NCBI RefSeq assembly: GCF_004771005.1
Contig: NZ_RQHV01000062.1
Coordinates: 248,001 to 312,000, forward strand
DNA length: 64,000 nt
Direction: 5' to 3'
Source of the DNA: Leptospira ilyithenensis
GTDB lineage: Bacteria; Spirochaetota; Leptospiria; Leptospirales; Leptospiraceae
Shown: piece after piece, positions 26,616 to 35,132 of the stretch
How the letters are laid out: every line of letters starts with the position of its first letter
How positions within the stretch are numbered: position 1 is the first letter of the stretch
Translations under genes and position numbers: made by a program
Notes under the pieces: model-generated
Told to the model about the DNA's origin: nothing
Seen by the model: only the letters and a program-made list of their open reading frames with translations
Databases searched by the model: none

Positions 26616-27759
26616 CGGTTCTTACCTTGATTTTAGTATAACGAATCTTTTCTATTTGGTTTTTTTCCAAATTTCTAATTTCCCCGTCTACTTCCAAACT
26701 GATATTGTCGGGACTGAAAGCTTTGATATCGCCTTGGACCGATATACCATTTGTTAGTTGGATCATCGCCACACGTTTCATGTAAAAAGGTTCTTCCGTT
26801 TCTTCTTTTATTTCTGCTTCCGCAACGGTAGATTCGGTTTCTCTTTTGTTTGCGATGATGGTTTTGTAAAGATCCCTTTCTTCCAAAAGTTGTCTATAAT
26901 CGGCGAGTAAGGGAGAATCACAAGCTTCGATTCGAATTGTTTTTTTTGTAATGGAAGTAGCCCATCCCAAAACAACCGATAGAAGTACATCCGAAACTCC
27001 TACTTTTTCTTCAAAGCGGTAGGATTGATTCGGATCGGGAAATAATTCTTCCAACGCAACATGATTGAGTCGGTAGGTTCCAAGCAATATATACCACTGG
27101 GAATATTCTCTGGACAAATAACACTTGTCATCTGCTCTACTAAGAAACAGAGGTTGTGTTTCATAAGGATTGTGGATTTTCAGTTTGGTAAGTGACGAGG
27201 AGTCTGCTTTCCCTGTGCCGGGAACGACTTTTGGAAAAATCTCTTTCGCCCGTTTGACGCTGGAAGGAACTTGTTTTACCATATATTGCAATTCTTCCAC
27301 CGTGAAGACCAATTCGTTTCTGAGCGTATCTCTGACATTCTCCGCTTCAGCATTTGCCATGGAGACTTGGGCAATGTGTTCCAAACCTTTGAGATGGAGT
27401 GTTTCCAATCTTGTTTGCAAAACGGGAAGCTCTCTATAAGCAAAGAGAAATGCTTCCTTTTTGCCGCTATGATCGGTTTTGTTTGTCAGTGACTCTTCCA
27501 TCTTTTGAATGGCCAGTTGGGAAAATCGAACTGTGATGATAGTGCGGTAGGAATCTTCCAGAAATTGGTCATACACAGGAATCCCGAATACGCTGTGAGA
27601 ATAGGGAGAAATCAACAGAGGGTTCAGAGAAGTATCTTCATACTTTTCCAATTGGGGGGAAGTTTCTTTTAGAGAGTAATTCTTTTTAGGAGTAGCACAT
27701 TCAAAAATAAAAAAGGAAAGAATAACAAGTGCCAGTGGAACGGAAAAGATAGATCGCAT
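26599..27759 (-). CDS. Conserved-type lipoprotein of unknown function
   Basis: From the ATG at 27759 the protein has 386 residues, beginning with a signal peptide that ends FFIFECA, a lipobox-like site. The mature part has a helical region with heptad-like spacing, and the C-terminus (about 330-385) carries a small beta domain with LTNGISVQGDIKAFS and IEKIRYTK, resembling the short beta-repeat seen in Leptospira surface proteins. The open frame extends 50 residues further upstream without a signal-like start; that part overlaps the divergent metallo-hydrolase promoter region. Function is not known. Confidence 0.7.
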   Translation of the reverse strand: MRSIFSVPLALVILSFFIFECATPKKNYSLKETSPQLEKYEDTSLNPLLISPYSHSVFGIPVYDQFLEDSYRTIITVRFSQLAIQKMEESLTNKTDHSGKKEAFLFAYRELPVLQTRLETLHLKGLEHIAQVSMANAEAENVRDTLRNELVFTVEELQYMVKQVPSSVKRAKEIFPKVVPGTGKADSSSLTKLKIHNPYETQPLFLSRADDKCYLSREYSQWYILLGTYRLNHVALEELFPDPNQSYRFEEKVGVSDVLLSVVLGWATSITKKTIRIEACDSPLLADYRQLLEERDLYKTIIANKRETESTVAEAEIKEETEEPFYMKRVAMIQLTNGISVQGDIKAFSPDNISLEVDGEIRNLEKNQIEKIRYTKIKVRTDGKPF

Positions 27760-27892
27760 ATTTTTCTCTTTCAGAAACATTCTCATATTAATAAAACAAA
27801 TACAATTGAAAATTATTGCAGGATTCCGGAAATCTTTTCGGAACCGGGAAATTGATCTTGAACTGAAGCGGTTCCCATTTAGTCTGATATTC

Positions 27893-28828
27893 ATGAAGAC
27901 GATACACACGATTGACTGCCATTATGCAGGATTGGATTTTGTGGCATGTTCCTATTTGGTTGTGGAAGGAGATCGGGCCAGTTTCATTGAAACAAATACC
28001 ACGCACGCTCTTCCTTATCTTTTGGGCAAATTGGAAGAACTGAAAATCCCTAAAGAGAATGTGGATTATATCATTGTCACTCATGTCCATCTGGATCATG
28101 CAGGAGGGGCATCCGCTTTACTCGGCGTTTGTCCGAATGCAAAAATTCTGGCTCACCCTAAGACCGCCAAACACCTAATCAATCCGATCAGACTCATCCA
28201 AAGTTCAAAAACAGTATACGGGGAAGAAAATTTTCAAAAACTATACGGAGAAATTTCCCCCGCTCCGGAAGAAAGAGTGAGAGTGATGTCGGATAGGGAA
28301 GTATTGGAATGGGGCAATAGAAAATTCACTTTTTATTATACAAAGGGTCATGCCAACCATCATTTTTGTATTCACGATTCATTATCGAATTCCATTTTTA
28401 CGGGAGACTCTTTCGGGATTTCTTATCCCAATTTGGAAAATGGAAAAAGGTTCATCTTTCCCACGACCACTCCTACGGACTTTGATTACGAGGAAGCCGT
28501 TTTATCAATTGACATCATTATAAATACCGGAGCTGAGATTGCTTATCTGACTCATTTTGACGGAGTGGACTCTCTCTCCGATAAAGCGGAGGCTCTCAAA
28601 CAATCTTTGACTTTGTGCGATTCCGCAATCAATGAAGCAGTTTCTGTAAATAAAAACGAAGAAGATATGTCGCTCTATTTTGAAGCTAAGGTGAAAGAAA
28701 TGATTGAAAACGCAGCGATAAGACAAGGAGTTCTTTTGACAAAGGATGATTGGAATCTTTTGAACTTGGATGTGAATTTGAACGCGCAAGGTTTGAAATT
28801 CGCAGCCTTGAAAAGTAGCGCCCGTTAA
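27893..28828 (+). CDS. MBL-fold metallo-hydrolase
   Basis: Starting at the ATG at 27893 the protein has 311 residues and the metallo-beta-lactamase fold: VDYIIVTHVHLDHAGGASALL (HxHxDH zinc motif), a later TKGHANHHF, FTGDSFG with the bridging Asp, and YLTHFDGV with the last His. No signal peptide is seen, so it is cytoplasmic. The group includes glyoxalase II-like and quorum-signal-type hydrolases; substrate is unknown. The DUF4430-like lipoprotein gene begins immediately after its stop with no gap. Confidence 0.85.
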   Translation: MKTIHTIDCHYAGLDFVACSYLVVEGDRASFIETNTTHALPYLLGKLEELKIPKENVDYIIVTHVHLDHAGGASALLGVCPNAKILAHPKTAKHLINPIRLIQSSKTVYGEENFQKLYGEISPAPEERVRVMSDREVLEWGNRKFTFYYTKGHANHHFCIHDSLSNSIFTGDSFGISYPNLENGKRFIFPTTTPTDFDYEEAVLSIDIIINTGAEIAYLTHFDGVDSLSDKAEALKQSLTLCDSAINEAVSVNKNEEDMSLYFEAKVKEMIENAAIRQGVLLTKDDWNLLNLDVNLNAQGLKFAALKSSAR

Positions 28829-29335
28829 ATGAAAAACCGGCTTTCCTTAATCTGTGTCTTATTGTCGATTTCCGTTGCCATTACCGATTGTTCCGGGTTC
28901 GGTTCGAAGATTTCCAATCGGAAAAAAAGTTCCAAACAGGATCATATTACAAATCAAATCAAAATTCGTATTTTATGCGGCGAATTTGATGAAGAGTTTT
29001 ACTATCCTGTCTTACTAAACGAGAAAAAAGATCTGCTTTTGCTACTTGCCGAACTCTCTCAGAAGGAAAATCCGTCCATCCGTTTTATTTCCACTAATAA
29101 AACGGAAGAGATCATGGAGATCAACAGTGTTAGGAATTCCTGGAAGGAAGGTTGGGTGATCTATATAAACGGAGAAGTCGTAAACTCTGTCGAACTTAAG
29201 TTAGGTGTTCGTGTAGGAATGGAAGACAAGATAGAAATCAAACTGATTCCTGTGGAAAGAGTATTCGGGCGACCCATGTCCCAGAACGGATCGCCAAACG
29301 TGAAACCGAAAAGGTATTTTAATTATCTAAGCTGA
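28829..29335 (+). CDS. Putative lipoprotein with DUF4430-like (beta-grasp) domain
   Basis: The 168-residue protein has a signal peptide ending AITDCSG, a relaxed lipobox (Cys21). The rest matches the pattern of DUF4430/transcobalamin-like beta-grasp domains: a helical LLLLLAELSQ, ISTNKTEEIMEIN, the central GWVIYINGEVV and the terminal EDKIEIKLIPV strand. I am not certain of the family. The ATG abuts the metallo-hydrolase stop. The 3' end overlaps convergent fliE by 13 bases. Confidence 0.65.
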   Translation: MKNRLSLICVLLSISVAITDCSGFGSKISNRKKSSKQDHITNQIKIRILCGEFDEEFYYPVLLNEKKDLLLLLAELSQKENPSIRFISTNKTEEIMEINSVRNSWKEGWVIYINGEVVNSVELKLGVRVGMEDKIEIKLIPVERVFGRPMSQNGSPNVKPKRYFNYLS

Positions 29336-29709
29336 GTCAATTCTCTGTAAGCTCTGATAAATCCGTCTGACATCGTTTTGGCGAAAGTCAAGGAGATTCT
29401 CGCTTTCTCCGCTGCGATCATCACGTCGTGAAGTTCCACACTGTTGGGATCAAAAACGATTTTTTGAGTCATTTCATCGGCTTCTACCTGTTGATCGTTT
29501 ACCTGCTCGAATGCTTTTTTCATTGCATCTGCAAAGGTACCTGCGACTTCATCGGGTGATTTTGCTTCATTTGTTTTTCCGTAATGTCTCGTATCCGTTC
29601 TTTGAACTGCCACCTTGTCTCCATTAGGTAGGAGTGAATGGGGTTTTCCTGCGGAAGACAGGATTTGAGAATAGGAATTGGAAATAGAAGAAATCGGATT
29701 GATTGCCAT
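29323..29709 (-). CDS. fliE: Flagellar hook-basal body protein FliE
   Basis: The 128-residue protein joins the MS ring to the rod. The C-terminal half has the FliE pattern: FADAMKKAFEQVNDQQVEADEMTQK followed by VELHDVMIAAEKARISLTFAKTMSDGFIRAYRELTQLR. The N-terminal 40 residues are less conserved. It belongs to the same functional set as flgB, flgC and fliF on this strand but is separated from both by other genes. Upstream lies a divergent region with two palindromes. Confidence 0.92.
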   Translation of the reverse strand: MAINPISSISNSYSQILSSAGKPHSLLPNGDKVAVQRTDTRHYGKTNEAKSPDEVAGTFADAMKKAFEQVNDQQVEADEMTQKIVFDPNSVELHDVMIAAEKARISLTFAKTMSDGFIRAYRELTQLR

Positions 29710-29784
29710 GGGAACCCTCAGATCTAGTATCGCAGGATTTTCCGATTCCTTTAGTAAAAATTATGTCGGATGAGGGATTTTGAT

Positions 29785-29848
29785 TGTGGTAGGTACCACA
29801 TTTTTATCCTTCCGACGGCTTTGGCCGAGAATTGTGGTATCTACAACA
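29785..29848. repeat. Pair of TGTGGTA-type palindromes between fliE and doxX
   Basis: A perfect inverted repeat tgtggta-gg-taccaca (29785-29800) and a second, imperfect one tgtggta-tc-tacaaca (29833-29848) lie with centres 48 bases apart in the divergent fliE/doxX intergenic region. The pair could be an operator or a small dispersed repeat similar to leptospiral palindromes. Confidence 0.5.
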
Positions 29849-29906
29849 GAATCCATTTCTAAATATTTGAGATTGACTCTCTTTCTCAAATATATATCCT
29901 TTTTCT

Positions 29907-30308
29907 ATGGAACTATTCTCTAAATTCAAATGGCTTACTCCGAAAACAAAGAAAATCCTCTATTGGATTTCTACCATTCTGATCGTACTTTTGATGGGAA
30001 ATGCGGCAATCATGCAACTCTTTCGGTACAATGAGCATTTTATAGAAGAAATGCAGGAAATGGGTTATCCCGATTATTTTATCAATTTGATCGGGTTTGC
30101 AAAAATCCCGGGGATTCTTGCACTTTTGGTTCCCGGTTTTCCGAGGCTCCGGGAGTGGGCTTATGCAGGATTTACATTTACCTTAATCGGTGCCGCATAC
30201 TCTCATTTCGCCATCGGGGAATTCGAAGCGGTTCATATCATTGCCATCGCGATCTTGTTTGTTTCCTATTTTCTGAATCAGGATTCGGAAAAACCGGAAA
30301 AGGCATAA
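29907..30308 (+). CDS. DoxX-like family membrane protein
   Basis: The 133-residue protein has four hydrophobic segments (about 17-37, 61-78, 84-102, 106-124) and matches the DoxX-like pattern in MGNAAIMQLFRYNEHFIEEMQEMGYPDYFINLIGFAKIPGILALL and GAAYSHFA. Members are small inner membrane proteins, sometimes linked to oxidative stress; function here is not established. It is divergent from fliE and followed by a Spy-like gene on the same strand 65 bases on. Confidence 0.8.
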   Translation: MELFSKFKWLTPKTKKILYWISTILIVLLMGNAAIMQLFRYNEHFIEEMQEMGYPDYFINLIGFAKIPGILALLVPGFPRLREWAYAGFTFTLIGAAYSHFAIGEFEAVHIIAIAILFVSYFLNQDSEKPEKA

Positions 30309-30373
30309 ATTTTTTAACCACCGGGGAACCTCTTCTTCTCTTTTTGGGTAAATTAGTCAAAAGAGGAGAAAAA

Positions 30374-30865
30374 ATGAAATCAATTTTAAGAACTTTGCTC
30401 GCTGCTTCCCTTGTGGTAGCTCTTACATTCGCACTCTCTGCTCATGACGAAGAGCATCATGGAAAGGAATATTCCAAAGACCATGGAAAACATTTGGAAA
30501 AAATGGCGAAGGAACTCGGCCTTACCCCGGAACAAAAAAAGCAAATTGAGAAAGTGCATTCGGATTCCAAACAGTCAAGAGAAGGATATGAAAAACAAAA
30601 AGACATTCTTCGCAAGGAACTTCATTCTCTATTATCTGCGGATAACCTGGATAAGTCGGCGATTCGTTCTAAAATGGAAGAAATTTTCAAACTAAAAGTC
30701 GATTCAAAAATGTTGTGGATTGACGAACGAATCAAGACGAGCGAGATTCTGACTTCAGAACAAAGAACCAAACACAAAGAGATTATGAAAAAACTTCATG
30801 CAGATCATGGTAAAAAAGATAAGATGAAAGACAAACCGGGTAAACGAGATAAAAAACGTGACTGA
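30374..30865 (+). CDS. Spy/CpxP-like periplasmic protein
   Basis: From the ATG at 30374, behind a strong Shine-Dalgarno (gaggagaaaa), the protein has 163 residues: a signal peptide to about residue 23 (LTFALSAH), a His/Lys-rich stretch, and the helical LTPEQKKQIEKVHSDS motif with a later LTSEQRTKHKEIM, the two LTxxQ motifs of the Spy/CpxP family. Such proteins are periplasmic chaperones or metal/stress sensors. The C-terminus is very basic (about 14 Lys/Arg in the last 25). An upstream in-frame extension lacks support. Confidence 0.78.
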   Translation: MKSILRTLLAASLVVALTFALSAHDEEHHGKEYSKDHGKHLEKMAKELGLTPEQKKQIEKVHSDSKQSREGYEKQKDILRKELHSLLSADNLDKSAIRSKMEEIFKLKVDSKMLWIDERIKTSEILTSEQRTKHKEIMKKLHADHGKKDKMKDKPGKRDKKRD

Positions 30866-31050
30866 CCCCGATTTGGTAGATAACATCGATGATGTGACGT
30901 AGGAGACTTATATCAGAATGTACCGTTATCTTAAAAAAAAGGTTGGAATGATACAAAGACGTGCTTCTTTTTTCGGAAAAGATTTGCACCAAAACGGAGT
31001 CAGGTGTTAGATGGTCATAATACGACGGTTCACCGATCCGTTTTTAGGTT

Positions 31051-31500
31051 ATGAAAAAAACAAATTTCCTTTATCTGCTATTACCAGTCTTTTTAACCGG
31101 GTGTGCGGTCTTACATCATTATTCATTAGGCGATATTGACAACAGATCCTCTTCCAAACCAAAACCGTTTACCATTATGGTGAGTGAAAAAGGGATCAAC
31201 TTAAATGAGGGACTTGCATTGGTTCAAGGAGGATTGTACGCAAGCAATTCTTCCTCCAATGCCGACGCCATTAAAGATATCGAGTATGTCAAACTCATGA
31301 TCACTCTTTCCACAATGGGACCTCGTACAGGTGCCATGACGTTTGTAAAAAATTATACGGACACAATTCCCGATCTGTTGTACAAAGAATGTCCTTCGGG
31401 AAATATCACCGGCCTACGAAGTGTTCGTGAAACTGCACAATACCCTGTGATCACAGGAGAAATTATTAAAATAGAAGGATATTGCCTTGATTCAATCTAA
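31051..31500 (+). CDS. Small lipoprotein with CPSG...GYC motif (paralogue 1)
   Basis: The 149-residue protein begins with a signal peptide ending FLTGC, a good lipobox. Its C-terminal part reads ECPSGNITGLRSV ... IIKIEGYC, the shared signature of the three neighbouring genes, and the two Cys probably form a disulfide. Between them the sequence is unlike known families. It is first in a run of four overlapping genes ending in an outer membrane barrel. Upstream 185 bases hold no supported gene. Confidence 0.72.
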   Translation: MKKTNFLYLLLPVFLTGCAVLHHYSLGDIDNRSSSKPKPFTIMVSEKGINLNEGLALVQGGLYASNSSSNADAIKDIEYVKLMITLSTMGPRTGAMTFVKNYTDTIPDLLYKECPSGNITGLRSVRETAQYPVITGEIIKIEGYCLDSI

Positions 31501-31810
31501 ACCCGTTTCCTACAAAATGCTAACCGCGATTATGTTATTTTCTTTGTTGGGATGTGCTCAACTGCAAACGGTTTCCATGACACCGCAACCTTTTCCTAAA
31601 GATCGGGAGGTTCCGATCCAAGCGGATGTTTCCAAGTTTGTTTTTTTGGCATTTAATTTTAATAATGATTTTCTGGAAGAGATTCCTGCCAAATTGACCG
31701 CACAATGCCCTACAGGAAAAATCACCGGTCTTTTTACCAAGTATGAAATCATTCAGTATGTTTTAGCATATAGAATGAATGTAATAGCGAAAGGATACTG
31801 TGTTAAATGA
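31487..31810 (+). CDS. Small lipoprotein with CPTG...GYC motif (paralogue 2)
   Basis: The 107-residue protein has a signal peptide ending FSLLGC and a C-terminal QCPTGKITGLFTK ... MNVIAKGYC, matching paralogues 1 and 3 in spacing. It overlaps the first gene by 14 bases; an internal ATG at residue 11 (31517) is an alternative start that would remove the overlap. The stop overlaps the next start by four bases (ATGA). Function unknown. Confidence 0.7.
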   Translation: MIQSKPVSYKMLTAIMLFSLLGCAQLQTVSMTPQPFPKDREVPIQADVSKFVFLAFNFNNDFLEEIPAKLTAQCPTGKITGLFTKYEIIQYVLAYRMNVIAKGYCVK

Positions 31811-32139
31811 ACAAAGTATCTAAGGCTTTCGGTTTAATCTTTGTTCTGGCTTTTGAGACCATAGGATGTATGTATTCCATTCATCAATTCCATGCAGGAG
31901 ATACGGAAAAACCTGCAAAGATCGAGTCGGTAAAAAAGATTGTGGCTGAGGCGGAACAGTTTACAATCTTAGGCATTGTAAAAAATACGAGTTATGCGGA
32001 TGAAGCTCTTCATAAATTAGTCGCTCAGTGCCCGAACGGAATGATTCAATCCATCGGTAGCCGATTTAGCACTGATTTGGGATTTTTGTCCTGGACCAAT
32101 CGCATTCGACTGGAAGGTTACTGCGTCGTTGCACAGTAG
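31807..32139 (+). CDS. Small lipoprotein with CPNG...GYC motif (paralogue 3)
   Basis: The 110-residue protein has a signal sequence ending FETIGC, a relaxed lipobox, and the shared C-terminal QCPNGMIQSIGSR ... RLEGYC. Together with paralogues 1 and 2 it defines a small family with a conserved cysteine pair. It overlaps the barrel gene by 11 bases. Confidence 0.7.
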   Translation: MNKVSKAFGLIFVLAFETIGCMYSIHQFHAGDTEKPAKIESVKKIVAEAEQFTILGIVKNTSYADEALHKLVAQCPNGMIQSIGSRFSTDLGFLSWTNRIRLEGYCVVAQ

Positions 32140-33046
32140 TTTTGTGCGGATTTTATTCTTTATTATGATTGTTTCTTTTGTTTTTGGCTTAGACGCAGAA
32201 ACAAAAGAAAAAGAGGAAGACTTTCAAAAACGCTCTTTCGAATTTAATATTCGCAGACAATATTCAACTTACATTCCCTTGGCGGCACAAAAAGAATATG
32301 ACTTTTACAAAAAAGATCAGTCTACGGGAATGAAGGATGAATATTTTAGCATTAATGCAAAGTATCATATCTATAGTATCAATTCTTATATTGAATTTAA
32401 TTATTTCAATTTGGCGTTGACCGATCTTAAAATCTCATATTTTTATTTCCCCCCTTATTCACCAGGAGATGTTTATTATACTGCTGGCAATCTAGGTACA
32501 ATTAAAAGAAACGAACAAGAATTGAATTTTATTCATAAGATACAAGTTGGTTCTTTCAGTTTGGGCGCAGGTGCCGGACTTCGCCGGATCGGCTACGAAA
32601 ATCGAGAAGGTTATTTTTTTCTCACTAATTATTTATACCGTGTAAATAGCATTGGTGCTCAAATTAACTTTCGATCCGAGTGGAGATTTATCGATCAACT
32701 TTCTTTATCTTTTGATATTGATGCATTTTATCTGAGAGGGACTAGAGTTTATCAAAGAAATCGAGTAGGGTCTCCCGGCTCAGTTTTTATCGCTAATGAT
32801 AATGACGGTACTACAATGTTCACTCAAGGTTTCGAATTGGATCTTGCCTTGAATTATTATGTGACTGAGAACTTTAAGCTTTTTGTAGGTGGAAACAAGA
32901 TTGATTCAAAATATTCTTTGAAAAAAGAGTATATCGATAATTTCAGCACATTCTATGGTTATAGTTCCTACAATCGCGAAGGGAACTATTCTTCTCAAAG
33001 AGAGGACATAAAGACATTGTATTGGGGAATCGGTTTTAAAATTTAA
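32129..33046 (+). CDS. Putative outer membrane beta-barrel protein
   Basis: The 305-residue protein begins with a signal-like segment (RILFFIMIVSFVFGLDAE) and continues with alternating aromatic/polar strands (for example YIEFNYFNLALTDLKISYFYF, FSLGAGAGLRRIGYE, DLALNYYVTENFKLFVGG) and ends in a strand closing with FKI, close to the C-terminal signature of outer membrane barrels. About 12-14 strands can be counted. The TTG start overlaps paralogue 3 by 11 bases; a GTG at 32144 is also possible. It lies 2 bases from the convergent lipoprotein gene. Confidence 0.68.
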   Translation: MHSSFVRILFFIMIVSFVFGLDAETKEKEEDFQKRSFEFNIRRQYSTYIPLAAQKEYDFYKKDQSTGMKDEYFSINAKYHIYSINSYIEFNYFNLALTDLKISYFYFPPYSPGDVYYTAGNLGTIKRNEQELNFIHKIQVGSFSLGAGAGLRRIGYENREGYFFLTNYLYRVNSIGAQINFRSEWRFIDQLSLSFDIDAFYLRGTRVYQRNRVGSPGSVFIANDNDGTTMFTQGFELDLALNYYVTENFKLFVGGNKIDSKYSLKKEYIDNFSTFYGYSSYNREGNYSSQREDIKTLYWGIGFKI

Positions 33047-33048
33047 TT

Positions 33049-34560
33049 TTACTGATATATTGTTCCACCTGTCGGAAATACATAGGGTCTGGGGCGCGGA
33101 AAATCCGTGCTTCTTGTCTTTTTGATCTTTGTGGCGGAAGGATTTGTCGGGTTTGCCGCGATCGACACATCAAAACTGATGGAAGAGAGTATATAACCCC
33201 CGTCACACGAATGAATCGTCTGTAACGGATATACATATCTCAGATCATACGTGGGTATAAGTACATAACGTAGGATTTGCCCTTCCGAATTGTATTCCAA
33301 GATACCACCATGACTGAAAGATCCGGGATATTGATTCCCCAGATTCGGATTTGCACTTCCGTAGGAAACCGAGGTATAAACGGACCCATTGGGATAAATA
33401 TCTATATTCCCCGGAAAAAGATCCAAGTCAGTTGTTCCGAAATAACTGATCCATTTTCGATTCAGGTTCGAATCCAGTTGGACGAGAAGCGGATCGTTCG
33501 ATGCGGACGGAGCTCTGATTTCTCCTCCGATACTTCCTGCCAAGGCCAAACCTAAATAGATTAGATTCTTGGAATGGTCGTATTGAATGGACGGAGGTAC
33601 CACATTGATGATATTGCTATTTGTCCCGATAAAAGTATGTTTGAGATTTCTGGTATTCACATTATAATGCAAGACCACATATTGAAAGTTAACGGAAGCA
33701 CCCGTATAAGGAAAGACAGGCGACGGAAAAAAGCCCGGATCTAAAGCCGCTTTGGACTTGCCGAGGATCAAGATATTGTCATCGTCTATTTTTTTTAAGG
33801 ACATTCCCTCCGTTGTTTGAGTGCTGTTCCCTACGGACAAAAACCAATTGCCGGTTCCATTCGGAGAAAGATTAACAAGTATCAGGTCACTGTTTGCGGC
33901 TCTGCCGGAAAACCTGTCTTCTCCGAATCCCTTTGGTTTGGACGCGGCGGAACTATAACCTAAAACCAGAACTTCTCCGTTGGATCTGGTTTCCAACGCT
34001 GCCGTTTTAAAGTTATCCGTCCCTTCATCATTGATATAAGTATTCCAAATCAAATCTCCATTGCTTGTAACAGAAAAGACTCCTATGTTTGTAGAAGTGA
34101 TTCCGGAATAAGGATGGATTGGGGTTCCTACGGAATTCAGAACATTCGCAGTCGCAATCACTCCGTTGTCGGTTAACTTCAAATGATTGAAACCTTCGTC
34201 GGCAATCCCGAGACTTCTGGACCAAAGTATCTTTCCGCTGGAATTGAATTTAATCAACATAACATTGAGCGCGTTTGTGCCCGAGACTTCATTCAATCGG
34301 TTTTCAAATGTATCATATGTTTGAAAAATCGTATAAACTTCCCCGACGGAATTTTCAACCGTATATAAAAACGGTTTTCCTCCGATCCTGGATTCAAGAT
34401 GATTGAACTCCCATTCCCGTGCTTCACATTGAGGTTTTGCTTCTAAAAGATACTTTGTCAGTAGGTTGGAAAATGTGAAAGGATCTCCCGTATTATTGAG
34501 CTGGAGATTGCAAAAGCTGAAACTCGTAAGGAGCAGTAGGAAGCCGGGGAAACGATTCAT
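33049..34560 (-). CDS. Beta-propeller-like lipoprotein of unknown function
   Basis: The 503-residue protein has a short signal peptide ending SFSFCN, a possible relaxed lipobox. The body has repeated units of the type LIKFNSSGKILWSRSLG, VFSVTSNGDLIWNTYI, LVNLSPNGTGNWFLSVG and LVQLDSNLNRKWISYFG, as in SBBP-type beta-propeller repeats; at least five units are visible. Such proteins are usually exported and surface-located. It follows flgC on the same strand by 85 bases and is convergent with the barrel gene. Confidence 0.72.
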   Translation of the reverse strand: MNRFPGFLLLLTSFSFCNLQLNNTGDPFTFSNLLTKYLLEAKPQCEAREWEFNHLESRIGGKPFLYTVENSVGEVYTIFQTYDTFENRLNEVSGTNALNVMLIKFNSSGKILWSRSLGIADEGFNHLKLTDNGVIATANVLNSVGTPIHPYSGITSTNIGVFSVTSNGDLIWNTYINDEGTDNFKTAALETRSNGEVLVLGYSSAASKPKGFGEDRFSGRAANSDLILVNLSPNGTGNWFLSVGNSTQTTEGMSLKKIDDDNILILGKSKAALDPGFFPSPVFPYTGASVNFQYVVLHYNVNTRNLKHTFIGTNSNIINVVPPSIQYDHSKNLIYLGLALAGSIGGEIRAPSASNDPLLVQLDSNLNRKWISYFGTTDLDLFPGNIDIYPNGSVYTSVSYGSANPNLGNQYPGSFSHGGILEYNSEGQILRYVLIPTYDLRYVYPLQTIHSCDGGYILSSISFDVSIAANPTNPSATKIKKTRSTDFPRPRPYVFPTGGTIYQ

Positions 34561-34645
34561 TAGGAAATAAATTATCTATTTCCTGAAAAGAGTCAATAGG
34601 ATTTCCCCCGTTTTTAATTGAGAAGTCGGTTTTGATCTAATTGAT

Positions 34646-35107
34646 TTAAGCTCTTCCTATCTCCATCGCCTTATTGTACATAGCTTTTGTACCTGTGATC
34701 ATTTGCACATTCGCTTCATAGGAGCGGGATGCGGAAATCATATCCGTCATCTCTGTAACGATATTGATATTCGGCATTTCCACATAACCCTTTTTAGATC
34801 CGATCTGTATGGCATCCGGATGGCTCGGATCATAATTCAATCGGAGAGGACTCATGTCCTTTTCGATTCTCATCACTTTCACACCTTTGCCTTCTCCGGG
34901 AGCCACTCCGAATGGGTAAACCGGACTTTTCCATTTGGTTCTGAGATTGATAGGAGTAAGTATGACTCTGTCGCGACGGAAAGGACCGTCTCCGTTTGTA
35001 TTGCGCGTTGTAGTCGAGTTTGCGATGTTATTTGAGATTACGTCCATTCGAAGACGTTGTGCGGAAAGTCCCGTAGCTGATATATTGATTGAATCAAACA
35101 TGCCCAT
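34646..35107 (-). CDS. flgC: Flagellar basal-body rod protein FlgC
   Basis: The 153-residue rod protein has the N-terminal flagellar rod signature MFDSINISATGLSAQRLRMDVISNNIANSTTTRN and the C-terminal pair PNINIVTEMTDMISASRSYEANVQMITGTKAMYNKAMEI, both coiled-coil parts of rod/hook proteins. Length fits FlgC. It follows flgB by 25 bases, forming the usual flgBC unit. Confidence 0.95.
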   Translation of the reverse strand: MGMFDSINISATGLSAQRLRMDVISNNIANSTTTRNTNGDGPFRRDRVILTPINLRTKWKSPVYPFGVAPGEGKGVKVMRIEKDMSPLRLNYDPSHPDAIQIGSKKGYVEMPNINIVTEMTDMISASRSYEANVQMITGTKAMYNKAMEIGRA

Positions 35108-35132
35108 ATGATTTTATTCCTCTTTCTGCCTT

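Noticed and set aside
30918..31010. Thirty-residue frame between the Spy-like gene and lipoprotein paralogue 1
   Set aside because: No convincing ribosome-binding site or motif; kept only as a possible small protein.
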